Below, in pieces: positions 26,128-34,505 of a stretch of DNA of 64,000 nt. The DNA lies in the NCBI GenBank assembly GCA_036960565.1, contig JBALXQ010000015.1, positions 43,119 through 107,118 on the forward strand, read 5' to 3'. This DNA is from Bermanella sp036960565 (GTDB taxonomy: Bacteria; Pseudomonadota; Gammaproteobacteria; Pseudomonadales; Oceanobacteraceae). Position 1 is the first letter of the stretch; each line of letters opens with the position of its first letter. The notes below the pieces were generated by a model. It was not told where the DNA came from. It saw only the letters and a list, made by a program, of their open reading frames with translations, and made no database searches. The position numbers and the translations under genes are program-made.

Positions 26128-26556
26128 ATGGAAATAAAGAAATCAGAAATTTGCCTTGGGCAGACCATCCGTAAAGCCGACCGAGTAATCAGCCAGTTTT
26201 ACAATGAATACATGGCCCCTGTGGGTATTCGCATTACTCAGTTTTCAGTGCTGCGAGCGCTTTCCCTAATGGGGAGCGGTATTACCGCTTCGCACATTCA
26301 GGAGGCACTGGTGATGGATCAAACCACCATTTCAAGGGCCTTGAAGCCTCTAATTAGAGACGGTTATATTGACGTTACCCAGGGAGCCAATAAGCGTGAA
26401 AAAGCCTTGTCGTTAAGTACTTCGGGTAAAGCCTTGTATGAAGAAGCACTGATTCCCTGGAACGAAGCCCAAAAAGTTATTAAGCAAAAATTAGGAAGCA
26501 CTCACACTGACAACCTAATTGAACTAAGTCGAAAGGTCGTGGCGATCAAGGGATAA
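26128..26556 (+). CDS. MarR-family regulator
   Basis: 142 residues from ATG 26128; an in-frame ATG at 26113 is possible but lies in the operator-like 12-mer. Winged-helix features are ITQFSVLRALSLMGSGITASHIQEALVMDQTTISRALKPLIRDGYI and the wing GANKREKALSLSTSGKALY. MarR proteins release DNA on binding small aromatic or lipophilic ligands. Three copies of ATGCRTAYGCAT flank this gene and precede the RND gene, so it probably represses both itself and the transport operon. Confidence 0.9.
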   Translation: MEIKKSEICLGQTIRKADRVISQFYNEYMAPVGIRITQFSVLRALSLMGSGITASHIQEALVMDQTTISRALKPLIRDGYIDVTQGANKREKALSLSTSGKALYEEALIPWNEAQKVIKQKLGSTHTDNLIELSRKVVAIKG

Positions 26557-26569
26557 TTTCCCTTTTTTT
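26548..26569 (+). terminator. Intrinsic terminator overlapping the MarR stop codon
   Basis: Arms AAGGGA (26548-26553) and TCCCTT (26559-26564) enclose TAATT, and the T run extends to 26569. The stop codon TAA forms part of the loop. It separates the MarR transcript from the RND operon, which therefore needs its own promoter. Confidence 0.8.
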
Positions 26570-26581
26570 ATAAGTAAAAGC

Positions 26582-26593
26582 ATGCATACGCAT
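26582..26593. promoter_or_regulatory. MarR-associated 12-mer, copy 2
   Basis: The sequence ATGCATACGCAT follows the MarR terminator. It is the reverse complement of copy 1. Located 123 bases upstream of the RND start, it could be an upstream operator of that promoter. Confidence 0.6.
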
Positions 26594-26680
26594 GAAGATG
26601 AAAGCAAGAAAGAAGGCTCGTTTAGATAACTCTGACACATGCTTGAATTTAGGCATGCCCTGTTAATAATAACTATATAC

Positions 26681-26692
26681 ATGCATATGCAT
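26681..26692. promoter_or_regulatory. MarR-associated 12-mer, copy 3
   Basis: The sequence ATGCATATGCAT is perfectly symmetric and lies 12 bases before the RND start codon. The gap contains the ribosome site GGTGGAAAG. A protein bound here would block transcription start or elongation into the RND gene. Confidence 0.65.
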
Positions 26693-26704
26693 GAAGGTGG
26701 AAAG

Positions 26705-29700
26705 ATGAATAGCAATCAACCAACACAGGGTGGAGGAAACGGTCACCCCCAAAAGGATGAACCCTCAGCTGCTGAGAATTTTTTCCGCAAGGTAGTGAGT
26801 CACCCCAAGAAAATTGTATTGGCGAGTTTTTTACTTTTGTTTGCTATGGGAGCTGTGGTGCCGGGTATTCAAAAAGATACTCGCTCCGATGCTTTTTTGG
26901 CTGATGATAATCAAGCCTTAGTATACCGGGAAAAAGTAAAAAAATTATTTGGTCTTAGCGATCCCATGGTGGTGTCGGTAGTGAGTAAGGATTCTATTTT
27001 CACTATTGAGGCACTCAATGCCATTTATGATTTAAGCGAAGTCATTAGTGATATTAACAATATTGACCCAGATGGTATCACCAGTTTATCAACTGAAAAT
27101 AACATTACCGGCACACAAGAGGGCATGGAGGTATCTTCTTTCATGGAAGATAAACTCAGCACCCAAGAGGAAGTGACGGCGATAAAAATGGCCTTGCGTG
27201 ATTTCCCTTTATATCAAGGAAGCTTGTTAGCCAACGATGAAACCGCTTCATTAATTGTGGCTGAATTGTTAGATGAAACACTGGCCGAGCAAACCTATAA
27301 AGATGTCATTGCGGCTGTTAATAGTTACCCGCTGCCTCAAGGGCTCAGCGTACACGTCGCGGGTGAAGGCGCTATTTCAGGCTTCTTTGGCACCTATATA
27401 GATACAGACGCCAGACGCTTAAACCCATTGGCGGGTTTAATTATCACCCTAATTATTATTGTGGCATTTCGCCGCTTAGGTGTGGCGCTAGCAGGTAATT
27501 TAATTATTGGTGCATCGGTGCTGATGACAGTGGCGGCGATGGTTATTTTTGATGTGCCATTTTACGTGATTACTAATGCCCTACCGGTAATTTTAATTGG
27601 TATTGCCGTGGCCGACAGTATACATATTTACAGTGAATATTTTGAACGCCGCGCTTTGCACCCTCAAGAAGAAATAAAAGATTCCATTGTTCAGGCTTTA
27701 GTGGAAATGTGGCGCCCCATTACCCTGACGACTTTTACAACGGTAGCCGGGTTTTTAGGTTTATCGTTTGCGGCCTACATGCCTCCGTTTCAAGCCTTCG
27801 GTTATTTCACCGCCTTTGGTGTTGCTATTGCTTGGTTATACTCGCTAATTTTTCTACCCGCTTTAATGGCGCTATTGAAAACCGAAGTACAGCCTGGTTT
27901 GGCTAAAAAAATGCGCAGTGATGATCACGATGCCTTTGCCAAGGTGATGGTGGTACTGGGTAACTTCACCCAAAAACGCGCTAAGTTGATCGTGGTTTCT
28001 GCTTTGGTTATTTTTGTAGTGGGTGCTATTTCCGCCAGTAAAATTGTTGTGAATGAAGATCGCATTACTAATTTTCATCCCAGTGAACCCTTGTACAAAG
28101 CCGATCGTGTGATTAATCAGCATTTTGATGGTACTAGCTACCTGGACATTGTCATTGAAACGCCAGAAGACGAAGGTGTGTTTGAGCCTGAAGTGTTAAA
28201 GAAAATGGAAGCCTTACAGGAGTTTGCCCAAACCTTGCCTAATGTAAATGGTGCGACTTCAATTGTGGATTATTTAAAGCAAATGAACCGCTCGTTAAAT
28301 GACGGAGATAAAGATCAATATACATTACCTACCGATAAAGACCTGATAGCTCAGTACTTCTTATTGTATGCAGCCTCCAGTGATCCGTCGGATTTTGAAG
28401 AAGAAGTTGACTACGACTACCGCTTGGCCAATGTACGTGTGGTACTAAATTCAGGTGCCTACATTGATAGCAAGGTTGTAGTAGAAGCGATGCAAGCCTA
28501 CATAGATGAAAACGTAAATAATGAACTGGTAACCGCCACTTTAAGCGGCCGTGTTTTCTTAACCTATCACTGGATTAAAGACATAGGCGTGAGCCATTTT
28601 AGTGGGGTGGTTTTGGCTTTGTTTTTAGTGTGGTTGGTGTCATCTGTATTATTTCGCTCTTCCGTTGCCGGCCTTTATGCCTTAATTCCGGTACTCACCA
28701 GCATCTTATTGGTATATGCGTCCATGGCATTTCTGTCTATTTCATTAGGAGTGGGTACTTCTATGTTTGCCGCAGTAGCCATTGGTTTGGGAGTGGATTT
28801 TGCCATACACACTTTGGATAGGTTAAAAGTCTTGTACGGAAAAACTCAGGACATGGAAAAAGCCTTGAAGCAATTTTATCCCAGTACTGGTCGTGCATTA
28901 TTTTTTAACGTGTTGGCTCTCGCCCTAGGATTTGGTGTGTTAACGCTTAGTAAGGTTATTCCGTTAAACAGCTTTGGCCTGATAGTGGCTATCTCGGTAG
29001 TGTCGAGCTTTTTAGTGAGCCTGACCTTGCTGCCTGCATTGGTTCAGTTAGTTAAACCTAAATTTGTAGTGGGAGAGACCATGAAAGATACTCAAATAAA
29101 AGACAATAAACCCAGTCTTAAAGTGGCGTCTATTTTAGTGGTAGCCGCAGTGATGGGTTACGGCCTAATAAATACTGAGGCTCAGGCCAGTATTTTACCG
29201 GATGGTTTGGCCATTGCTAAAAACATTAATCAAGTAGAAGAAGGTGTTCAGCAAACTCGTAAGTTACACATGAAGATGGAAGATCGCCGTGGCAAGGTAC
29301 GTGAGCGTTTTACAATGGGCTTTCGTAAATATTATGGAGAGGAAAAACGTACCGTACTATTTTATTTGAAGCCTAAAAATATTAAAGACACCGCATTTCT
29401 AACCTACGACTACCCACAAAAAGAAGATGATCAATGGTTGTATTTACCGGCTTTAAGAAAAGCCCGCCGAATCTCCGCATCTGATCGTGGTGATTATTTT
29501 TTAGGAACCGATTACACCTACGAAGATATTAAGAAAGAAGGCAAGGTAGAATTGCGAGATTATAACTTCACAACCCTTAGCAAAGAGACCATCGATGGGA
29601 CGCAGGTGTATTTGGTGGAAGGTTCACCAAAAGATAAAAAAATTGCCAAAGAGCTGGGATATGGCAAGGCCCATTGGTGGGTGAATCCAAGTAACTGGGT

Positions 29701-29926
29701 GGTATTGAAAGCTAAGTATTGGGACACCAAACTCAACGAGTTAAAAACGTTGAACATGGGAGATGTACGTAAGGTTGATGGAATTTGGACACGCCATACC
29801 ATGAAGGTAGTCAATCATAAAAGCGGCCATAAAACAGAGTTTACCTTTTCTGATGTGGATTATGAGAAAGAAGTAAAAGACAAAATATTCACTCGTCAAG
29901 CCATTACTCGAGGTGTGCCAAGATGA
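26705..29926 (+). CDS. RND-superfamily exporter fused to a LolA-like periplasmic domain
   Basis: 1,073 residues from ATG 26705, which has a ribosome site (GGTGGAAAG) just upstream. Residues 1-790 are an MMPL/HAE2-like RND exporter with two sets of membrane helices and porter loops (GVAVADSIHIYSEYFERR, GVGVDFAIHTLDRL). Residues 793-1073 are an outer-membrane lipoprotein-sorting (LolA-like) domain (DDQWLYLPALRKARRIS, YGKAHWWVNPSNWVVLKAKYWD). The junction holds a hydrophobic helix ending AQA-S at 828-829, like a signal peptidase site. The stop overlaps the DUF1302 gene. Normally these parts are separate genes. Confidence 0.88.
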   Translation: MNSNQPTQGGGNGHPQKDEPSAAENFFRKVVSHPKKIVLASFLLLFAMGAVVPGIQKDTRSDAFLADDNQALVYREKVKKLFGLSDPMVVSVVSKDSIFTIEALNAIYDLSEVISDINNIDPDGITSLSTENNITGTQEGMEVSSFMEDKLSTQEEVTAIKMALRDFPLYQGSLLANDETASLIVAELLDETLAEQTYKDVIAAVNSYPLPQGLSVHVAGEGAISGFFGTYIDTDARRLNPLAGLIITLIIIVAFRRLGVALAGNLIIGASVLMTVAAMVIFDVPFYVITNALPVILIGIAVADSIHIYSEYFERRALHPQEEIKDSIVQALVEMWRPITLTTFTTVAGFLGLSFAAYMPPFQAFGYFTAFGVAIAWLYSLIFLPALMALLKTEVQPGLAKKMRSDDHDAFAKVMVVLGNFTQKRAKLIVVSALVIFVVGAISASKIVVNEDRITNFHPSEPLYKADRVINQHFDGTSYLDIVIETPEDEGVFEPEVLKKMEALQEFAQTLPNVNGATSIVDYLKQMNRSLNDGDKDQYTLPTDKDLIAQYFLLYAASSDPSDFEEEVDYDYRLANVRVVLNSGAYIDSKVVVEAMQAYIDENVNNELVTATLSGRVFLTYHWIKDIGVSHFSGVVLALFLVWLVSSVLFRSSVAGLYALIPVLTSILLVYASMAFLSISLGVGTSMFAAVAIGLGVDFAIHTLDRLKVLYGKTQDMEKALKQFYPSTGRALFFNVLALALGFGVLTLSKVIPLNSFGLIVAISVVSSFLVSLTLLPALVQLVKPKFVVGETMKDTQIKDNKPSLKVASILVVAAVMGYGLINTEAQASILPDGLAIAKNINQVEEGVQQTRKLHMKMEDRRGKVRERFTMGFRKYYGEEKRTVLFYLKPKNIKDTAFLTYDYPQKEDDQWLYLPALRKARRISASDRGDYFLGTDYTYEDIKKEGKVELRDYNFTTLSKETIDGTQVYLVEGSPKDKKIAKELGYGKAHWWVNPSNWVVLKAKYWDTKLNELKTLNMGDVRKVDGIWTRHTMKVVNHKSGHKTEFTFSDVDYEKEVKDKIFTRQAITRGVPR

Positions 29927-31230
29927 ATATGAATGTTAATACTGTGCTTAGCACCCTGGTATTAACTTGTCTTACTTCCACGGCTTTTGCCGTGGAGGTT
30001 AGCGGCATGTTAAAAAACCAAACGGCCTATGGCACTGGCGAAGAAACACTTCAACAGCAAGAATGGTTGTTGGATGCCGAATTCAATCGTGAGTTTTATC
30101 AAGGGGATATTACCGCTATTACTAGGGTGCGCTGGGATTCAGATTCCAGTTTGAATTCTTCACAGACATCCTCGGATGATTCCTTTTCTAACGAAAGCTC
30201 GGCGTTTAAGACCGGCAAAGAAGGGCTTGTTGAGTTACGCGAACTATATTGGCAACTGGCAACAGATGACATTTATTGGCGCATTGGCAAGCAACAAGTG
30301 GTGTGGGGAGAGGCGGATGGTTTAAAGCTGCTGGATAAGATTAATCCGCAAAGTTATCGAGAATTTACACTGGATGATTTTGATGATTCGCGTATTCCAT
30401 TATGGATGATAAATGCTGAGATAAATGTGGGTGAAGACAGCGTCTTGCAGATGTTATTGATTACCGATACCACTGCTCATGAATTGGCGAGTGCAAACTC
30501 TCCATATGCCTTTACCAGTCCTATCTTAGTTCCACAGGCCCCGGAAGGAGTTCCTGTGGAAATTCAAGCAGCACAAGCACCGGACGGCGGCCTTGAAGAC
30601 AGTGATGTGGGGTTACGCCTGGTAAGTTTTGTATCGGGTTGGGATGTATCCCTTAATTACTTGTATCACTACGTGGACACGCCTGTGGTTCGGGCTAGCC
30701 TGCAGGGCAATGGTATTTTGGTGCAACAAGAATATGAGCGCAGTCACCTGCTGGGAGGAAGCGCCAGTACGTCTTTAGGACAGTGGATTGTTCGCACCGA
30801 ACTGGCTTATGAAACCGATCAATACCTTAGGAGTGAAACAGCTTTTCCTGGAGTGATTAAATCTGATGTGGCCTCTTACGTGGTGGGTTTGGATTGGCAG
30901 GGCTGGAGTGATCAATTTGTCTCCTTGCAAATTTTTCAAAGCCATATCTTAGAAAATGCCTCACAAGCGATACTGGAAAAACAGGACACTAAGATGTCTT
31001 TCATGTGGGAGTCGAAGTTTTTAAACGAAACCCTCACTCTGGAGGCGCTGACTTTGTATTCTATTAACGATGAGGACGGTGTTAATCAGGTAAGCATGAA
31101 TTATAACTATGAGGCCAATATAGATGTTTATCTGGGTTTTGATCACTTCTATGGCGATTCGCAGGGTTTATTTGGCCAGTTTGATAATAGCGATCGGGTA
31201 GTTGCCGGGATTAACTGGGGTTTTGAATAA
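29923..31230 (+). CDS. DUF1302-like outer-membrane beta-barrel protein
   Basis: A 435-residue protein with a signal peptide (ending TAFAVE) and barrel-like alternating sequence. The segment WRIGKQQVVWGEADGLKLLDKINPQ followed by REF-L-DFDDSRIPLWM is the DUF1302 hallmark. The start ATG overlaps the RND stop by four bases (ATGA), so translation is coupled. DUF1302 barrels often travel with RND exporters and LolA/DUF1329-type periplasmic proteins in lipid, steroid or hydrocarbon gene sets. Here the set would connect inner membrane, periplasm and outer membrane. Confidence 0.85.
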   Translation: MNMNVNTVLSTLVLTCLTSTAFAVEVSGMLKNQTAYGTGEETLQQQEWLLDAEFNREFYQGDITAITRVRWDSDSSLNSSQTSSDDSFSNESSAFKTGKEGLVELRELYWQLATDDIYWRIGKQQVVWGEADGLKLLDKINPQSYREFTLDDFDDSRIPLWMINAEINVGEDSVLQMLLITDTTAHELASANSPYAFTSPILVPQAPEGVPVEIQAAQAPDGGLEDSDVGLRLVSFVSGWDVSLNYLYHYVDTPVVRASLQGNGILVQQEYERSHLLGGSASTSLGQWIVRTELAYETDQYLRSETAFPGVIKSDVASYVVGLDWQGWSDQFVSLQIFQSHILENASQAILEKQDTKMSFMWESKFLNETLTLEALTLYSINDEDGVNQVSMNYNYEANIDVYLGFDHFYGDSQGLFGQFDNSDRVVAGINWGFE

Positions 31231-31257
31231 AAATTTACTGCTTAAGTTTGTCATTTT

Positions 31258-31386
31258 ATCGTTCAACGATTGAGTTCAGCCTTAACTTTGTTTGAAGTGT
31301 TGAGATTAGTACGTTAACTCAGCACTTAAATTCAGCGCTTAAATTCAGCGTTTTAACTCAGCTCTTTAACTCAAAGATTGAACGAT
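31258..31386. repeat. Tandem 13-base repeats inside a long inverted repeat
   Basis: Five imperfect units begin TTAA at 31314, 31326, 31339, 31353 and 31366 (types TTAACTCAGC and TTAAATTCAGCG), spaced 12-14 bases. They lie between arms of 19 bases (31258-31276 and 31368-31386) that match at 16 positions when paired. The right arm is followed by ATTTTT. It could act as a large terminator of the RND operon or bind a repeat-reading protein. No known repeat family was recognised. Confidence 0.7.
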
Positions 31387-31543
31387 ATTTTTAATAGACA
31401 AAGCTTCCCTCCAGCTTAACTCTCACCTGTGTAAACCCTCTTACCTAGTGCTATCAGGGTGCACAGCTCATTTTAATCATCCTAATTGGCTTTTTCTTTC
31501 CAATAGTTTGTAAAGAGCAGCACAAACATTTGTGGGTTCGTAT

Positions 31544-31588
31544 GCTTTTCCGGCAATGAAATTTTTCATTGCATCAATATGGAAAAGC
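31544..31588 (+). promoter_or_regulatory. Hairpin covering the hydrolase ribosome binding site
   Basis: Outer arms GCTTTTCC (31544-31551) and GGAAAAGC (31581-31588) pair, and inner arms GCAATGAAA (31553-31561) and TTTCATTGC (31564-31572) pair. The GGAAAAG in the right outer arm is the only Shine-Dalgarno-like element for ATG 31592. When folded, it would be hidden, as in RNA thermometers or translational attenuators. If translation starts at ATG 31556 instead, the hairpin is coding. Confidence 0.6.
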
Positions 31589-31591
31589 AAG

Positions 31592-32488
31592 ATGAAAACT
31601 ACCAAAAACTCTCAATCTCAGACCAAGTCTCATTTATTGTCTCAAGAGCAATATGATTTTACTCAACATCCCTATGAGTATGTGGAATACGGTAGGCCTA
31701 ATGATAACCCCACCATTTTATTAGGAGGGATATTTCATAACGCCAAGTCTTTGGGGGTCATTGCCGAGCCCCTTGTTAAAAAAGGAGAATACATCATTGC
31801 CTTCGACCCTCCTGGTTGTGGATTGGCCTGTGAACTGAACTCAAGTTTTACCTTTCAATACATGGTGGCCAGTATTGAGCACTTTATTGATAAACAACGT
31901 TTCAAAAAGGTAAGTGTAATGGGCTACAGTTTTGGCACCTTGTTAGCATATGCCTTTGCTAAATTTTATCCTGCACGAGTGAGGAAAATGGTGCTTATTG
32001 GTGCCATGTGTTTACCTGACCCTGTGTTTGCTGCAAAAATTCAAGCTGCTATTAATGCGGCTGAACAGGGCGGAAAAAAACCGTTTGCACAGCTAACCGT
32101 AGATTATATGTTTAGTCCTTCTAAACTTGGAAAGATTCGCAACGCAGAGCAAAATTATCAAATGATTCGTGATTGGATTTCAGAGAAATATGGATTCTAT
32201 ATTGATAAATTAAAGAATAATCTTTATAGAATTCAGAATAACCAATTGGATTATCAAGTTATGCCACAAGTACCGAGCCACTTTATTTCAGCTCAATGGG
32301 ATGAATTGACACCAATGCATCATGCCCATCACCTTTTACAAAAAATGAATGGGCAAAACATACTGGCCCGTCACAGTATTATCCCCGCATCATCGCATAT
32401 GATGTATCTTGAGAATCCCCATTTACTCACTGAACATATTGCGAATGCTTTAAAAACTAGGGTTAACTTAATGGAAGCCATAGCATAA
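31592..32488 (+). CDS. Alpha/beta hydrolase
   Basis: 298 residues from ATG 31592; in-frame GTG 31532 and ATG 31556 lie inside the hairpin region and have no better ribosome site. The nucleophile elbow is GYSFG, after FDPPGCGLA. The probable acid is in SAQWDELTP and the His in ASSHMMYLE. No signal peptide. It acts on an unknown small ester, thioester or amide. It precedes a gene for an unrecognised HTH-like protein and a degenerate kinase, in a neighbourhood suggestive of signalling. Confidence 0.85.
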   Translation: MKTTKNSQSQTKSHLLSQEQYDFTQHPYEYVEYGRPNDNPTILLGGIFHNAKSLGVIAEPLVKKGEYIIAFDPPGCGLACELNSSFTFQYMVASIEHFIDKQRFKKVSVMGYSFGTLLAYAFAKFYPARVRKMVLIGAMCLPDPVFAAKIQAAINAAEQGGKKPFAQLTVDYMFSPSKLGKIRNAEQNYQMIRDWISEKYGFYIDKLKNNLYRIQNNQLDYQVMPQVPSHFISAQWDELTPMHHAHHLLQKMNGQNILARHSIIPASSHMMYLENPHLLTEHIANALKTRVNLMEAIA

Positions 32489-32524
32489 TATTAGAACCAA
32501 CTATTCTGAGAAACTTAAGTTTTG

Positions 32525-32557
32525 GTGCTGCAGAAGACAGGAGGTTTTCTGCAGCAC
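32525..32557 (+). promoter_or_regulatory. Strong hairpin with AGGAG loop before the double-HTH gene
   Basis: Eleven perfect pairs join GTGCTGCAGAA (32525-32535) to TTCTGCAGCAC (32547-32557), and three more pairs (including one G-U) close on the loop AGGAG. No T run follows, so it is not a plain terminator. The loop bears a GGA preceded by ACA, as in CsrA/RsmA sites, and also resembles a Shine-Dalgarno core, but it is over 60 bases from ATG 32608. Confidence 0.6.
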
Positions 32558-32607
32558 TTAAAATAAATGTGATATTGGGACAAAGTCATTTGTCATTAGG
32601 AAGTAGC

Positions 32608-33540
32608 ATGCAAGGAAGAAAAAGAAACGCACCGGCAAGAATCAAGGTAGATGACCTGGCGGTGAGCATGAATGAAATTATTCATTCGATGGCTCAGGAT
32701 GAACCTCTTGATTGTTCTTCTTATCAAGGGCTTAGATTTGATTTGCCTTTTCTTCAGTACGAGGTGAATTTTTATCCATCATTGGGTGGACAAATTGAAA
32801 GTTTAAACCGGAACCTGCCTTGGTATACACAAAAACACGCTGCCAACATGCTGGGGATTTCGGTTAAGTGGTATCGTGCCCACCTTACCGGAGAGCGTGA
32901 ATTTACACTGGACAATTTAGCACGATGGTCTATTTTAACGGGCTTTCCTGCGCACCTGCCATTAATGAATACTCGCTACTACAGTTTACTTCAACACAGC
33001 GAACTTAATTTCTGGAATGCGCAAACCTTGCGCCTTTATGCCGAAGTATCTCGCTTGCCCGAATATCGTTTTCGTACTTGGCTTGCTTGTCTTTATTCTT
33101 TTAAAAATTTCAATGAAGTACATGCGTACCGTGCCGATCATGCCATGGTGGATATTATCAGTCATGGTAATTACGACAGCATTAAAGAACATTACCTGGG
33201 CACCGTCTGCAGTAATATGGCGCTTATCCGTGAAACATGCGGCTTTAGCGTGGATGAAATTGTTGAGGCCATGCAAATTTCTCGTGAATATTATTTATCA
33301 TTGGAAAGCGGAGAAAAACCGCTAAAAGCCAGTGATGTGATTCGTTTTTCCTTGTGTACTGGCATTCCCATGATCAAGTGGGCATCGGGCACCTTATATA
33401 AACGTATTCGCGAGCGACACGATGCTAGGCTCAATTCAATCCATCAGATTTGTAAAAATTTAAATAAGGATGAGTTCGAAAAAGTATTGGCTTTCAGTCA
33501 AGCTTATATTAGTTGCGCCAATGAATTTCCTGCAATTTAG
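32608..33540 (+). CDS. Unrecognised protein with two HTH-like repeats
   Basis: 310 residues from ATG 32608, which has GGAAG five bases upstream. I do not recognise the family. Two segments resemble each other and XRE-type HTH folds: residues about 70-110 (YTQKHAANMLGISVKWYRAHL...FTLDNLARWSILTGFP) and about 205-255 (ETCGFSVDEIVEAMQISREYYLSLE...SDVIRFSLCTGIP). The N-terminus is basic. No membrane segment or enzyme motif is visible. A DNA-binding regulator is the best guess, but weakly supported. Confidence 0.6.
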   Translation: MQGRKRNAPARIKVDDLAVSMNEIIHSMAQDEPLDCSSYQGLRFDLPFLQYEVNFYPSLGGQIESLNRNLPWYTQKHAANMLGISVKWYRAHLTGEREFTLDNLARWSILTGFPAHLPLMNTRYYSLLQHSELNFWNAQTLRLYAEVSRLPEYRFRTWLACLYSFKNFNEVHAYRADHAMVDIISHGNYDSIKEHYLGTVCSNMALIRETCGFSVDEIVEAMQISREYYLSLESGEKPLKASDVIRFSLCTGIPMIKWASGTLYKRIRERHDARLNSIHQICKNLNKDEFEKVLAFSQAYISCANEFPAI

Positions 33541-33675
33541 TCAAGCGCACATATCTGTTAAAGGTAATTTGTTTAAAAGAATAATGGGTTTCCCAACTGA
33601 ACACCTCAAAGTGGAAGTGACATTCGCCTGTTGATATATAGCATGGGGTAGACGACCTAAGTAAGTGATACAGGG

Positions 33676-34410
33676 ATGAATGATAAAGTAGTTGATAAAC
33701 CTAATGCGAGTCAGGATATTTTGACTCATATTGGTAAAGAAATGTGCAGTTTATTAGATACGGTAAGTGATCTGGCCCAGCAGCTTAACAATAGCGATGA
33801 CATTCCTAAAGATTTAAAAAATACCACAGCGGAAATTGTTAATGCTTCCCATAATGCATCCAAGCTTGCACAAAATGTAGCGGACTTCAGCGCATTGTGT
33901 AATGGCCGCTTAATGCTTGAAACCAATGAGTTCAATCTTAAAGATTTATTTGAGGAGTTGGATTTGGTTGTGGGCATACATACTAAGGGAAAAAGTATTC
34001 GTTATATAGCGAGTGCCGTACCGCCAGATTGTGAATTATTACAAGGCGATACTACTCGCTTAGGACAAGTATTATTAAGCCTTCTAAGTAACAGCGTTAC
34101 TTTCACGAGAGCTGGTCAGATTAAGTTAACGGTAGAAAATGTAACCAGTATTGATGATAAAAAAAGACATTTAAAATTTTCAGTTAGTGATACAGGTACC
34201 CAGATCAATCCTGATCAATTGGATAGCTTATTTGAATTATTTGCCGATACTCAAGATTTTATTCCTCGCCGCATAGGTTCTCATGGCTTGGAGTTGGCCA
34301 TTTGTAAGCAGTTGGTGAATTTAATGGGGGGAGAAATACGGGCATTTAATGCAGAAATTCAAGGTGTTTATTTTGAATTTGATGTTTATCTGAGTAGAGG
34401 GGAGTCATGA
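33676..34410 (+). CDS. Degenerate histidine-kinase-like ATPase
   Basis: A 244-residue cytoplasmic protein with kinase core layout but altered motifs. The expected phosphoacceptor region reads ILTHIGKEMCSLL, keeping a His without the E-L-R-T-P context. The N box is LLSLLSNSVTFT, G1 is VSDTGTQI and G2 is GSHGLELAICKQLVNLMGGEI, where the canonical second Gly of G-L-G-L-A is Glu. No sensor, membrane or receiver domain is present. It may bind ATP or act as a non-catalytic partner. No response regulator is adjacent. Confidence 0.75.
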   Translation: MNDKVVDKPNASQDILTHIGKEMCSLLDTVSDLAQQLNNSDDIPKDLKNTTAEIVNASHNASKLAQNVADFSALCNGRLMLETNEFNLKDLFEELDLVVGIHTKGKSIRYIASAVPPDCELLQGDTTRLGQVLLSLLSNSVTFTRAGQIKLTVENVTSIDDKKRHLKFSVSDTGTQINPDQLDSLFELFADTQDFIPRRIGSHGLELAICKQLVNLMGGEIRAFNAEIQGVYFEFDVYLSRGES

Positions 34411-34505
34411 AATAACTCCCCTAGGGCCAATAACAAAAATAAATACAGATTGTAAATTGCCCCTATCTATTCTAACTCCACTCATTATTTCGGTTAACTG
34501 AGTGA

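Noticed and set aside
26639..26704. Longer N-terminus for the RND protein
   Set aside because: The extra 22 codons cover the operator-like 12-mer and promoter region, and ATG 26705 has a better ribosome site.
31258..31386. CRISPR array
   Set aside because: Repeat units are only about 13 bases with no spacers, and no cas genes exist in the window.
34399..34421. GGGGAGT/ACTCCCC hairpin at the end of the kinase-like gene as a terminator
   Set aside because: The stem spans the stop codon but no T run follows; it is too weak to call.
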